Assembly (NCBI RefSeq): GCF_900177415.1
Contig: NZ_FXAF01000002.1
Location: 124,001-188,000 of the forward strand
Reading direction: 5' to 3'
DNA: 64,000 nucleotides
Origin: Xaviernesmea oryzae
Lineage (GTDB): Bacteria; Pseudomonadota; Alphaproteobacteria; Rhizobiales; Rhizobiaceae
Of the stretch, positions 16,193 through 28,192 are shown in pieces (position 1 is the first letter of the stretch; every line of letters begins with the position of its first letter). The notes beneath the pieces are model-generated. The model worked only from the letters and a program-made list of their open reading frames with translations, was not told the DNA's origin and ran no database searches. A program made the translations under genes and the position numbers.

Positions 16193-16928
16193 GGCGGCCG
16201 GGAAGCACGCGACGGCGAGGCATATCCCCGTCTCCCCGGCGGGGAGAAGGTGCTGGCAGGCGGATGAGGGGGGCCGGCGGCCGCATGCCAACACGGATAC
16301 AATTCACGCGTGCCGATCACACATGCAACGCATGCCCCAGCGCCTTCATCGCCGCCTCCGCAAACCCCTCCGACTGCGCCGGCGGCCGGGAAGCATGCGA
16401 TGGCGAGGCATATCCCCTTCTCCCCGGCGGGGAGAAGGTGCCGGCAGGCGGATGAGGGGGCCGGCGGCCGCATGCCAACACGGATACAAGTCACGCGTGC
16501 CGATCACACATGCAACGCATGCCCCAACGCCTTCATCGCCGCCTCCGCAAACCCCTCCGACTGCGTCGGCGGCCGGGAAGCATGTGACGGCGAGGCATAT
16601 CCCCTTCTCCCCAGCGGGGAGAAGGTGCCGGCAGGCGGATGAGGGGGCCGGCGGCCGCATGCCAACACGGATACAGATCGCGCATGCCAACCACGGATAC
16701 AAGTCAGGCGTGCCGATCACACATGCAACGCATTCCCCAACGCCTTCATCGCCGCCTCCGCAAACCCTTCCGACTGCGCCGGCGGCCGGGAAGCATGTGA
16801 CGGCGAGGCATATCCCCTTCTCCCCGGCGGGGAGAAGGTGCCGGCAGGCGGATGAGGGGGCTGGCGGCCGCATGCCAACACGGATACAGATCGCGCATGC
16901 CAACACGGATACAAGTCACGCGTGCCGA
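16193..16928. repeat. Tandem array of a family A element plus copies of the lpdV 3' end
   Basis: There are three long tandem units, starting at TGCCGATCAC (16311, 16498, 16711; periods 187, 213 and 212), after a partial unit from 16193; the genuine lpdV end begins at 16923. Each unit holds about 60 bases matching the last ~20 codons of lpdV including its stop, then GGCGGCCGGGAAGCATG, GGCGAGGCATATCCCC, a TTCTCCCC/GGGGAGAA palindrome and CCGGCAGGCGGATGAGGGG. Units 2 and 3 carry an extra ~26-bp piece repeating GATACAGATCGCGCATGCCA. There is no other gene between 16077 and 16928. Confidence 0.9.
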
Positions 16929-18329
16929 TCACACATGCAACGCATGCCCCAGCGCCTTCATCGCCGCTTCCGCAAACCCCTCCGACTGCGTCGGATGCGC
17001 GTGGATCGTACCGGCGATATCCTCCAGCCGCGCGCCCATCTCGACTGCCAGCGAAAAGGCAGCCGACAATTCCGAAACCCCTGCCCCGACCGCCTGAATG
17101 CCGAGGACGAGGTGATTGTCGGCACGCGCCACGACGCGGACAAAGCCCTCTTCCGAGGACAGCGTCATCGCCCTGCCATTCGCCGTAAACGGAAATTGCC
17201 CGATCTTCACCTCGCGCCCGGCCGCCCTCGCCTCCTCCGGCGAAAGTCCGACGGAGACGATTTCCGGATCGGTGAAGCAGACGGCGGGGATGGCGCGCTT
17301 GTCCCAGCTCCGGCGTTTTCCGGAGACGATCTCCGCCACCATCTCGCCCTGCGCCATGGCCCGGTGCGCCAGCATCGGCTCGCCGGTCACGTCGCCGATC
17401 GCATGGATGCCGCGCATCGAGGTGCGGCACTGTTCGTCGATCTTCAGGAACCGGCCGTCCATGTCGAGTTCCAGTTCCTCGCGGCCCCAGCCCTCGGTCA
17501 CCGGCCTGCGGCCGACGGTCACCAGCACCTTGTCGGCGGCGATCCGCTTCTCCTCGCCATCGGCGGTTTCCGCAAGCAGCGCCTCGCCGGTCGCCGACAA
17601 GCCCTTCACCCTGGTACCCAAAAGCACCTCGACGCCGAGCGCCGACAACCGTTTCGCCACCGGCTGCGTGAGCTGCGCGTCGTAGAGCGGCAGGATGCGG
17701 TCCAGCGCCTCGACGATCGTCACCTTCGAGCCGAGCTTGGCGAAGGCGATGCCGAGTTCGAGGCCGATATAGCCGGCCCCCACCACCGCCAGCCTTTGCG
17801 GCACCTCCGTCAGCGACAATGCACCGGTCGACGAGATCACCTTTCCGCCGAAGGGCAGCGCGGGCAGCTCGACCGGCGCCGAGCCGGTGGCGATGACGAT
17901 ATTCTCCGCCCGGATCACCTGTTCCCCGGTTTCGGTCTCCACCGCCACCGTCTTGCCGTCCCGGAACGCCGCCCGGCCGACGACGATCTTGACGCCCGCT
18001 TTCTTCAGCAGGCCCGACACGCCCATGGTCAGCCGGCCGGTGATGCCGTCCTTCCAGGCCATGGTCCTGGCAAGGTCGATGGCCGGGCTTTCGGCCCGGA
18101 TGCCCATGGCATTCCGTCCGGCCGCCATGGCGACCGTCCTGTGGAAATCGTCGGCCGCGTGGATCAGCGCCTTCGACGGAATGCAGCCGATGTTGAGGCA
18201 CGTGCCGCCCGGCTTCGCCATCTCGACGATGACCGTATCGACCCCCAGCTGGCCGGCCCGGATGGCGCACACAGAGCCTCCCGGCCCGGCCCCGATGACG
18301 AGAAGCTTGCAGGTGATCTCCTTCATCAT
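16929..18329 (-). CDS. lpdV: Dihydrolipoyl dehydrogenase, branched-chain 2-oxoacid dehydrogenase E3
   Basis: The 466-residue flavoprotein has FAD motif VIGAGPGGSVCA, the redox disulfide Cys44/Cys49 in GGTCLNIGCIPSK, an NAD site in LAVVGAGYIGLELG and the interface His-Glu pair near HAHPTQSEGF. It reoxidises the dihydrolipoyl groups of the E2 component with NAD. It is the last gene of the bkd operon, one base after bkdB. The final ~20 codons, TQSEGFAEAAMKALGHALHV, are repeated in the array downstream, but the gene itself is intact. Confidence 0.95.
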   Translation of the reverse strand: MMKEITCKLLVIGAGPGGSVCAIRAGQLGVDTVIVEMAKPGGTCLNIGCIPSKALIHAADDFHRTVAMAAGRNAMGIRAESPAIDLARTMAWKDGITGRLTMGVSGLLKKAGVKIVVGRAAFRDGKTVAVETETGEQVIRAENIVIATGSAPVELPALPFGGKVISSTGALSLTEVPQRLAVVGAGYIGLELGIAFAKLGSKVTIVEALDRILPLYDAQLTQPVAKRLSALGVEVLLGTRVKGLSATGEALLAETADGEEKRIAADKVLVTVGRRPVTEGWGREELELDMDGRFLKIDEQCRTSMRGIHAIGDVTGEPMLAHRAMAQGEMVAEIVSGKRRSWDKRAIPAVCFTDPEIVSVGLSPEEARAAGREVKIGQFPFTANGRAMTLSSEEGFVRVVARADNHLVLGIQAVGAGVSELSAAFSLAVEMGARLEDIAGTIHAHPTQSEGFAEAAMKALGHALHV

Positions 18330-18330
18330 C

Positions 18331-19632
18331 TCACTCCTCGACGAAGATCAGCGCCGGCGTCTCCATCAGCGCCTTCAGCCGCTGCACGAAGGTCGCCGCA
18401 TCCCAGCCATCGATCACCCGGTGATCGAAACTGGAGGACAGGTTCATCATCTTGCGCGGCACGAATTGCGTGCCGTCCCAGTGCGGCCGGATGGCGAGCT
18501 TGTTGACGCCGACGATCGCCACTTCCGGATGGTTGATGACCGGCGTCGAGACGATGCCGCCCATGGCGCCGAGCGAGCTGATGGTGATCGTCGAGCCGGA
18601 AAGCTCTTCCCGCAGGGCCGTGCCGTTCTTCGCGGCCTCGCTCAGCCGCGCCACCTCGCGGGCGCAGTCGAAGATGTCGCGCGCCTCCGCATGCCTGACG
18701 ACCGGCACGACGAGGCCCGCCGGCGTCTGTGCGGCGATGCCGATATGCACGCCGCCATATTCGCGGATGACGCCCGCCTCGTCGTCGAAATGGGCGTTGA
18801 TGCCCGGCTGCTCGGCGATCGCCTTCACCATGGCGCGCATCAGGAAGGGCAGGATGGTGAGTTTCGGCTTGCCCGGCTTCTGGCTGCCGTTGAGCCGGGC
18901 GCGCAGCTCTTCCAGCGCCGTCATGTCCACCTCCTCCACATAGGTGATGTGAGGAATGCGCGACTTCGAAAGCGCCATCTTCTCGGCGATGCGGCGGCGA
19001 AGGCCGACGACCTTCACCTCCTGCATGCTTTTGTTGGGCTGCAGGCCGGCGGCAACGGCGCCACCGCTCTCGCGGCTCAGAAAGGCATCGAGATCCTCGT
19101 GGGTGATGCGGCCGGCCGGTCCGGTCCCCGGCACCTGGCGCAGATCGACGCCCGCTTCCCTGGCCCTGAGACGCACGGCCGGTGTCGCCAGCGGCTTTTC
19201 GCCCTCCGCACGCGGCGCCCCGCTGCCTTTGGACATTGCAGCTGCCGGCGGTTTCGCGGCAACGGTCTCCGGCGCCGGCTTCGGCTTTTCCGCTGCCGGC
19301 TCAAACTTCCTCTCGGCGTCGACCGGCGGCGCCTCCGGCTTTGGTGCCGGCAGATCGATTTCCGGCTCCACCTCGCCGTCGCCGCCTTCCCCCGCGGTCC
19401 TGATCTTGAGGATCACGGTGCCGGTGGCGATCACGTCGCCAATCTCGCCGTGCCGGAAGGTCACCTCGCCCTCCACCGGCGAGGGGATTTCGACGGTCGC
19501 CTTGCCGGTCATGACGGCCGCGAGCACCATGTCCTCGCGCACCAGATCGCCGACATTCACATGCCATTCGACGAGTTCGGCTTCCGCGACGCCTTCGCCG
19601 ACATCCGGCAGCTTGATGATCTTCTCGGGCAT
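18331..19632 (-). CDS. bkdB: Branched-chain 2-oxoacid dehydrogenase E2 (lipoamide acyltransferase)
   Basis: The 433-residue protein has one N-terminal lipoyl domain with the modified Lys44 in VMTGKATVEIP, a Pro/Ala/Glu-rich linker (about 80-135), a peripheral subunit-binding domain (LATPAVRLRAREAGVDLRQV, ending near HEDLDAF) and a catalytic domain ending with SSSFDHRVIDGWDAA, which holds the catalytic His. It transfers branched acyl groups from E1 to CoA. Its ATG follows the bkdA2 stop with no spacer, and lpdV follows after one base. Confidence 0.95.
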   Translation of the reverse strand: MPEKIIKLPDVGEGVAEAELVEWHVNVGDLVREDMVLAAVMTGKATVEIPSPVEGEVTFRHGEIGDVIATGTVILKIRTAGEGGDGEVEPEIDLPAPKPEAPPVDAERKFEPAAEKPKPAPETVAAKPPAAAMSKGSGAPRAEGEKPLATPAVRLRAREAGVDLRQVPGTGPAGRITHEDLDAFLSRESGGAVAAGLQPNKSMQEVKVVGLRRRIAEKMALSKSRIPHITYVEEVDMTALEELRARLNGSQKPGKPKLTILPFLMRAMVKAIAEQPGINAHFDDEAGVIREYGGVHIGIAAQTPAGLVVPVVRHAEARDIFDCAREVARLSEAAKNGTALREELSGSTITISSLGAMGGIVSTPVINHPEVAIVGVNKLAIRPHWDGTQFVPRKMMNLSSSFDHRVIDGWDAATFVQRLKALMETPALIFVEE

Positions 19633-20646
19633 TCAGGCCTCCATCATCTCGCGCAGCGCCCGGCCGACACGGACCGGCCCCGGGAAATAATCCCATTCCT
19701 GCGCATGCGGATAAGGCGTGTCCCAGCCGGCGACGCGCACGATCGGCGCTTCGAGGTGATAGAAGCAATGCTCCTGCACCAGCGCCGCGAGCTCCGCGCC
19801 AAAGCCGGAGGTCAGCGTCGCCTCGTGCACCACCATGCAGCGGCCGGTCTTCCTGACCGAAGCGACGATCGTCTCGAGGTCGAGCGGCAGCAGCGTGCGC
19901 AGGTCGATCACCTCCGCATCGATGCCGGTCTCTTCCGCCGTCGCCTCCGCCACATGCACCATCGTGCCATAGGCGAGCACGGTCACCGCCGAACCCGGCC
20001 GGCGCACCACCGCCTTGCCGAGCGGCACCGTGTAATGCTCCGCGGGCACCTCACCGAGCGGATGGGCAGCCCAGGAAGTCACCGGCCGGTCGTGATGGCC
20101 GTCGAACGGGCCGTTGTAGAGCCGCTTCGGTTCGAGGAAGATCACCGGGTCCGGGTTTTCGATCGAGGAGATCAGCAGGCCCTTGGCGTCGTAAGGATTG
20201 GACGGCACCACGACCTGCAGCCCGCAGACATGGGTGAACAGCGCCTCCGGGCTCTGGCTGTGCGTCTGCCCGCCGAAAATGCCGCCGCCGGTCGGCATGC
20301 GGATCGTCACCGGGCAGGTGAAATCGCCGTTCGAGCGATAGCGCAGCCGCGCCGCTTCCTGCGTGAGCTGGTCGTAGGCCGGGTACATGTAATCGGCGAA
20401 CTGGATCTCGACGCAGGGTTTCAGGCCATAGGCCGCCATGCCGATCGCGGCCCCCACGATGCCGGATTCGTTGATCGGCACGTCGAAGCAGCGCGTCTTG
20501 CCGTATTTCTGCTGGAGCCCCTGCGTGCAGCGGAAGACGCCCCCGAAATAGCCGACATCCTCGCCGAACACCACCACATCGCCGTCGCGCTCCATGGAAA
20601 CGTCCATCGCACTGCGGATCGCCTCGATCATCGTCATGCGCGCCAT
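19633..20646 (-). CDS. bkdA2: Branched-chain 2-oxoacid dehydrogenase E1 beta subunit
   Basis: The 337-residue protein from MARMTMIEAIRSAMDVSM is the pyrimidine-binding half of the E1 enzyme. Family segments are VVVFGEDVGYFGGVFRCTQG, with the ThDP-activating glutamate, RCFDVPINESGIVGAAIG and RMPTGGGIFGGQTHSQSPEA. GGGAGG seven bases before the chosen ATG supports it over an upstream start. With BkdA1 it decarboxylates 2-oxo acids from Val, Leu and Ile. An intact family A element lies between the two E1 genes. Confidence 0.93.
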   Translation of the reverse strand: MARMTMIEAIRSAMDVSMERDGDVVVFGEDVGYFGGVFRCTQGLQQKYGKTRCFDVPINESGIVGAAIGMAAYGLKPCVEIQFADYMYPAYDQLTQEAARLRYRSNGDFTCPVTIRMPTGGGIFGGQTHSQSPEALFTHVCGLQVVVPSNPYDAKGLLISSIENPDPVIFLEPKRLYNGPFDGHHDRPVTSWAAHPLGEVPAEHYTVPLGKAVVRRPGSAVTVLAYGTMVHVAEATAEETGIDAEVIDLRTLLPLDLETIVASVRKTGRCMVVHEATLTSGFGAELAALVQEHCFYHLEAPIVRVAGWDTPYPHAQEWDYFPGPVRVGRALREMMEA

Positions 20647-20682
20647 GGGGAGGCCTCCCATACGATGATGCTGGAGCAAGTC

Positions 20683-20848
20683 GCCCCCTCACCCGGCCTC
20701 CGCTTCGCTCGGCCACCTACCGGGGACGGGTCGGCGGCCCCGTCCCGTCCTCCGGACCCCCAAGGGGAGAGGAGGGAATAGCAACGCCGCGGCTCTTCCC
20801 CTTCTCCCCAGCGGGGAGAAGGTGGCCCGAAGGGCCGGATGAGGGGGC
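20683..20848. repeat. Family A palindromic element inside the bkd operon
   Basis: It lies between bkdA1 and bkdA2. It runs from GCCCCCTCACCCGGCCTCCG to CCGGATGAGGGGGC and includes CCTTCTCCCCAGCGGGGAGA and a second GGGGACGGG/CCCGTCC hairpin. As RNA it would form strong stem-loops in the middle of the operon message, which may lower or stabilise downstream expression. Confidence 0.8.
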
Positions 20849-20882
20849 TCCGGGTAGAAACGCTCAACAATAAAGCCATCGC

Positions 20883-23310
<2,428 letters not shown>

Positions 23311-23496
23311 GCAAAGATCTCCTCCCCGAAACCGTCTGCATGAGATCTAATCTAGGGCCGGAATCTGCGGCGTGCCACTCCCGCGAACTTGCTATTTGTT
23401 ACGCGTTTCAGCAATTTTATTGCGCAGCCGCCCGATGATGGAACCGAGAGCCCCTCTGGCCGTTTGCCGGTTCTCTCCAACCAAGGGCTGGTCGAC

Positions 23497-25323
23497 ATGT
23501 CGGAACTGGATACCGTCACCGAATTCCGCACATTTCCGAAGACATGGGGGGCCGAATATGTGGCGGCCGGCGAAGTGCGCTTCCGGCTTTGGGCGCCCGG
23601 CCAGGAAACGGTGATGCTGCGCCTGAACGGCGAAGACACCGAGATGACCCGCACCGACGACGGCTGGTTTGAGCTGCTGGCGACGGGCATCTCCCCCGGC
23701 GCGGAATACAACTATGTCCTTTCCGACGGCAAGGTCGTGCCGGACCCCGCCTCGCGCGGCCAGAAGGACGACGTCAACGGTCCGTCGCTTGTCATCGACC
23801 CCACGAACTACGCCTGGCGGCATCCGGAATGGAAGGGACGGCCCTGGGAAGAGGCGGTCGTCTACGAACTCCATATCGGCACCTTCACCAAGGAAGGGAC
23901 GTTCCGCGCCGCGATCGAAAAGCTCCCCCATCTCGCCGATCTCGGCATCACCATGATCGAGGTCATGCCGGTCGCCCATTTCGGCGGCAAGCGCGGCTGG
24001 GGTTACGACGGCGTACTGCTCTATGCGCCGCATGCCGCCTACGGCCCGCCGGAGGATTTCAAGGCGTTTATCGATGCCGCCCACGGCCACGGACTGATGG
24101 TCGTGCTCGACATCGTGCTCAACCATTTCGGCCCGGAAGGAAACTATCTGCCGCTTCTCGCGCCAACCTTCTTCCATCCGGAAAAGGCGACGCCCTGGGG
24201 TGCGGCGATCGCCTACGAGACGGATGCCGTGCGGCGCTACATCGTCGAAAACCCGCTCTACTGGCTGGAGGAGTTCCACCTCGACGGGCTGCGCTTCGAT
24301 GCGATCGACGTGATCGAGGACAAATCCGAAAAGCACGTTCTGATCGAGATCGCCGAGCGCATCCGCGCCGAGATCACCGATCGGCCGATCCATCTGACGA
24401 CCGAGGACAACCGCAACGTCATCTTCCTGCATCCTCGCGACGGGAACGGCCATGCGCCGCTCTTCACCGGCGAATGGAACGACGATTTCCATAACGCGGC
24501 CCACGTCCTCGCCACCGGCGAGACGCATGCCTATTACGAGGATTTCGCGAAGGACCCTGAAAAGCTGGTGGCGCGCGTGCTGGCGGAGGGCTTCGCCTAT
24601 CAGGGTGAGGCGAGGCCCGGTACAGGAAAAAAACGCGGTGTCGAAAGCACCGGCCAGCCGCCGACCGCCTTCGTCGACTTCATCCAGAACCATGACCAGG
24701 TCGGCAATCGTGCCCAGGGCGAGCGGCTGATCTCGCTTGCGGGACCGCATAAGGTGAAGACGCTGCTCACCGCCCTTCTGCTCTCGCCGCACATTCCGCT
24801 CCTCTTCATGGGCGAGGAATACGGCGAGACCAATCCCTTCCTCTTCTTCACCGACTTCCACGGCGATCTCGCGAAAGCGGTGCGCGACGGCCGGCGAAAG
24901 GAATTCGAAGGCCATGCCGGCCACGAGGCCGACGCCGTGCCCGATCCGAATGCGAAGAAGACCTTCGAAACCTCGAAACTCGATCGGAAGAAGCCGGCCT
25001 CGACGGAAGGCGGGGACTGGCTGGACTTCACGAGGGCGCTCCTCAAGCTGCGGCGGGAGATCGTCGTCCCCCTCCTCGGCTCGGCGACCGGCCGTTCCGG
25101 CAAGGTGGTGAAGACGGACAAGGGTTTCCTTGCCGTCTCCTGGAGCTTCCCCAAGGGAAAGCTCTCCATGGCGATCAACGTCGGCGACAAGAGACAAGCC
25201 CTTCCGGACATGCCGGGTAAAGGCGTCTTCGCCTATCCCCTCAAGGATCATCCGGAGAACGTCGAGGAGTTGCCGCCCAATTCCGCCCTGGTTTGCTTCG
25301 AGGCCGCGGGAGCCGCCCCATGA
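23497..25323 (+). CDS. treZ: Malto-oligosyltrehalose trehalohydrolase
   Basis: The 608-residue GH13 enzyme from MSELDTVTEFRTFPKTWGAE has an N-terminal beta-sandwich (about 15-105) and a TIM barrel. Catalytic residues are Asp268 in LRFDAID, Glu303 in TTEDNRN and Asp400 in QNHDQVGN. It releases trehalose from maltooligosyl trehalose made by TreY. AAGGG stands upstream of the start; the reading frame is open 36 codons further upstream with no better signal. The stop overlaps the treY start (ATGA). A glycogen-debranching treX is not in the window. Confidence 0.93.
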   Translation: MSELDTVTEFRTFPKTWGAEYVAAGEVRFRLWAPGQETVMLRLNGEDTEMTRTDDGWFELLATGISPGAEYNYVLSDGKVVPDPASRGQKDDVNGPSLVIDPTNYAWRHPEWKGRPWEEAVVYELHIGTFTKEGTFRAAIEKLPHLADLGITMIEVMPVAHFGGKRGWGYDGVLLYAPHAAYGPPEDFKAFIDAAHGHGLMVVLDIVLNHFGPEGNYLPLLAPTFFHPEKATPWGAAIAYETDAVRRYIVENPLYWLEEFHLDGLRFDAIDVIEDKSEKHVLIEIAERIRAEITDRPIHLTTEDNRNVIFLHPRDGNGHAPLFTGEWNDDFHNAAHVLATGETHAYYEDFAKDPEKLVARVLAEGFAYQGEARPGTGKKRGVESTGQPPTAFVDFIQNHDQVGNRAQGERLISLAGPHKVKTLLTALLLSPHIPLLFMGEEYGETNPFLFFTDFHGDLAKAVRDGRRKEFEGHAGHEADAVPDPNAKKTFETSKLDRKKPASTEGGDWLDFTRALLKLRREIVVPLLGSATGRSGKVVKTDKGFLAVSWSFPKGKLSMAINVGDKRQALPDMPGKGVFAYPLKDHPENVEELPPNSALVCFEAAGAAP

Positions 25324-27878
25324 AGGTTCCGACCGCCACCTACCGCATCCAGTTCCGCAACGGCATGACCTTCGACCGCGCAGCGGCGCTCGTGCCCTAT
25401 CTGAAACGGCTGGGCATCAGCCATCTCTATGCCTCGCCGGTTTTCACCGCCACCTCCGGATCGACCCACGGCTACGACGTCACCGACGCCAACGAGATCG
25501 ATCCCGCGATCGGCGGCCGCGACGGCTTCGAGCGGATGGTGAAGGCGCTGAAGATGGAAGGCCTCGGCCTCATCCTCGACATCGTGCCGAACCATATGGC
25601 CGCTTCGCTTGAAAACCCCTGGTGGCGCGACGTGGTCGAGAACGGCGGGAAGAGCCGCTACGCCCGCCATTTCGACATCGACTGGACCCGCCGCCTGACG
25701 CTCCCCTTCCTCGGCGACACGTTCGAAAAGGTGCTGGAAGCCGGCGAGATCGCGATAAGACCCGATCCGGAGACCGGCAAGCCGTCGCTCGCCTATTATG
25801 ACACGTTCTATCCCCTGACGCCGCCGAGCTATGCCGGCCGCGAGGCCGAGGTGCTGAAGGCCGCCGACAAGGCCGCGATCGCCGGGCTGCACGACCGGCA
25901 GCCCTATCGGCTGATGTCCTGGCGGGATGCGCCGCGCGAACTCAGCTACCGCCGCTTCTTCGAGATCACCGGGCTCGTCGGCGTCCGGGTCGAGGACGGC
26001 ACGGTCTTCGACGACACCCACCGCCTCATCCTCGAACTCGTCCACAGCGGCAAGGTGGACGGGTTGCGCGTCGACCACGTCGACGGGCTTGCGGACCCCA
26101 AGGCCTATCTCGAAAGGCTGCGGCACGAGACGGGGCCCGACTGCTACATCACGGTGGAAAAGATCCTCGGCGAAGGCGAGCACATTCCTCGCGACTGGCC
26201 GGTTTCCGGCACGACCGGCTACGAGTTCATCGCGGCGCTCGGCAATGTCCTGGTGGATGGAGAAAAACTCGATGCGCTGCGCGATGCCTATCACCGGGTC
26301 GCCGGCCGGCCGGTCGACATGGAAGCGGAGCTCCGTGCGGCGAAATTGCTGATGGCGGACAACAACTTCGCGGGCGAGGTTGAATCGCTTCTGAAGCTCG
26401 CCATCGAAATCAGCAAGGCGGAGGACCGCGAGTCCACGCTTTCCGAAACCGCGATGAAATCCGCCCTGCGCGAACTGCTCACCGCCTTCCCCGTCTACCG
26501 CACCTACGGCACCCGCGCGGGCCTGCCGCCGGAAGGCCGGGCGATGCTGGACACGGTTCTGGCCAAGGTCCGGAGCGGCCCGGATGCGCCGGACGCGCAT
26601 GCCCTCACCTTCCTCGAACGCATCCTGATCGGCGATGTCGAACAGGCGGCGGCCGGCCGGGCTTCCGTCTTCCGCACCCGCTTCCAGCAGCTGACCGGCC
26701 CGCTGATGGCGAAGTCGGTGGAGGACACGCTCTTCTTCCGCCACCATATGCTGCTGGCCCTGAACGAGGTCGGCGCCGAACCGCTGCCGCACCCCTTCTC
26801 GCCCGACCGTTTCCACGCGGAAATGCAGGCGCGGCTGGAGAGCCAGCCGGATGCGCTTTCGGCCACCTCCACGCACGACACCAAGCGCGGCGAGGATGCC
26901 CGCGCCCGGCTTTACGCCTTGAGCGAGGCGCCGCAACTCTGGGCGGCCGCCGTCTCCCGCTGGCGGAAGACGAACCGCGCCGCCGTGCAGGTGCTCGGCG
27001 ACGGCCCGGCCTCCGAACCGGAGGTCGCCCCAGAACCGGAGGTAGAGTGGATGCTCTACCAGGCGCTGGCCGGCGTCTGGCCCGCCGACCTGCACCCGGA
27101 AGACGCAGCCGGCCTCAAAGCCCTGGAAGAGCGCTTCGCCGCCTATGTGGAAAAGGCGCTGCGCGAGGCGAAACTCCGCACCAACTGGGGCGATGCGAAC
27201 GAAGCCTATGAAGAAGCCGTCATCGGTTACGCCCGGCAGCTTCTCGCACCGAACAACCGGGCATTCCTGGCGGATTTCACCGAAACGATCCGGCCATTCA
27301 CCCGCGCCGGCCTGGTCAACAGCCTCACCCAGACGATCATCAAGCTCGCCGCCCCCGGCGTGCCGGACATCTATCAGGGCAGCGAGGACATCGATCTCAG
27401 CCTCGTCGATCCGGACAACCGGCGGGAACCGGACTTCGGGACGCTAACGAAGCGCCTGGCGGAAGAAGGAAAGCTGACCTCGGGAGAGGCGGAATGGCAA
27501 AGCGGAAGGCTGAAGCAGCAGGTGATCGCCGCCCTCCTCCACCTTCGGCAGGAAGCGCCGACCCTGTTCCGCAAGGGCGAGTATCTGCCGCTTGAAGCCA
27601 CCGGCAAGCGCAAGGACAATATCGTCGCCTTCGCCCGCGCCGAGGCTGACGACGCGCTGATCGTGATCGCCCCCCGCCTGGTCCTGGAGGCCTTCCATGC
27701 CGGTCTTTTCCCGGCCGGTACCGAATGGTGGGGAGAAACCGAAATCACCCTGCCGCCGAAACTCGCCAACCGCCGCTATCGCGACATCCGCGCCGGCGAA
27801 ACCGTCGACCCGCAGGAACGGATCGCGGTCGCCCCCCTTTTCGGCGAATACCCCTTCGCCCTGCTTTTGGCGGAATAG
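25320..27878 (+). CDS. treY: Malto-oligosyltrehalose synthase
   Basis: The 852-residue GH13 protein begins MKVPTATYRIQFRNGMTFDR. ASPVFTATSGSTHGYDVTD and LILDIVPNHMA are the first barrel motifs, followed by DGLRVDHVDGLADPKAYL with the nucleophile Asp. A long helical insertion (about 310-460) is typical. It turns the reducing-end glucosyl bond of a maltodextrin into an alpha,alpha-1,1 linkage. It is translated directly after treZ (ATGA overlap). Together they give osmoprotective trehalose from glycogen. Confidence 0.93.
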   Translation: MKVPTATYRIQFRNGMTFDRAAALVPYLKRLGISHLYASPVFTATSGSTHGYDVTDANEIDPAIGGRDGFERMVKALKMEGLGLILDIVPNHMAASLENPWWRDVVENGGKSRYARHFDIDWTRRLTLPFLGDTFEKVLEAGEIAIRPDPETGKPSLAYYDTFYPLTPPSYAGREAEVLKAADKAAIAGLHDRQPYRLMSWRDAPRELSYRRFFEITGLVGVRVEDGTVFDDTHRLILELVHSGKVDGLRVDHVDGLADPKAYLERLRHETGPDCYITVEKILGEGEHIPRDWPVSGTTGYEFIAALGNVLVDGEKLDALRDAYHRVAGRPVDMEAELRAAKLLMADNNFAGEVESLLKLAIEISKAEDRESTLSETAMKSALRELLTAFPVYRTYGTRAGLPPEGRAMLDTVLAKVRSGPDAPDAHALTFLERILIGDVEQAAAGRASVFRTRFQQLTGPLMAKSVEDTLFFRHHMLLALNEVGAEPLPHPFSPDRFHAEMQARLESQPDALSATSTHDTKRGEDARARLYALSEAPQLWAAAVSRWRKTNRAAVQVLGDGPASEPEVAPEPEVEWMLYQALAGVWPADLHPEDAAGLKALEERFAAYVEKALREAKLRTNWGDANEAYEEAVIGYARQLLAPNNRAFLADFTETIRPFTRAGLVNSLTQTIIKLAAPGVPDIYQGSEDIDLSLVDPDNRREPDFGTLTKRLAEEGKLTSGEAEWQSGRLKQQVIAALLHLRQEAPTLFRKGEYLPLEATGKRKDNIVAFARAEADDALIVIAPRLVLEAFHAGLFPAGTEWWGETEITLPPKLANRRYRDIRAGETVDPQERIAVAPLFGEYPFALLLAE

Positions 27879-27976
27879 GTCTTCCGCGTTTCGCGAAGGA
27901 AAAGGCGTCGCCCCTGCCGGAACGGCGCCCTGATTCTCTTGCTGAAGTTTAACCGCGGGAAAATTCTACAATGGAA

Positions 27977-28051
27977 TCAGGCAAATCCGACGAGATTCAA
28001 GACCGCGATTATGATCACGACGGCGCCGACCAACCAGATGATGCTGTTCAT
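27977..28051 (-). CDS. 24-residue single-span membrane peptide
   Basis: The tiny gene codes MNSIIWLVGAVVIIIAVLNL followed by VGFA and a stop, essentially one transmembrane helix. A near-perfect AAGGAG lies eight bases before the ATG, which is the main evidence that it is translated. Very short proteins of this kind are common next to stress genes in rhizobia; function is unknown. It is divergent from the NADH dehydrogenase gene. Bases 27879-27976 hold no further gene. Confidence 0.65.
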   Translation of the reverse strand: MNSIIWLVGAVVIIIAVLNLVGFA

Positions 28052-28192
28052 GACGTTCTCCTTTTTCTGTTGTAAAACGAACGGTGTCGCGCCGAAAAGG
28101 TTCCGGCGGGACGCGCCTGGAACAAACGCCGGGGCCGCGTGTTGAACGAGCATCGCGCGGAGATCCGCTCTCCGCCAGTACGTGGGGACGAG

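Noticed and set aside
16193..16928. The regular array as a CRISPR
   Set aside because: Units are 187-213 bases with no short repeat/unique spacer pattern; repeats include a gene end and a palindromic element, and there are no cas genes.
16152..20781. Very long plus-strand open frames (784 and 964 codons) opposite the bkd operon
   Set aside because: They are antisense to well-conserved bkdA2, bkdB and lpdV, have shadow composition rich in Arg, His, Gly and Pro, and one runs through the repeat array. No family features are visible.
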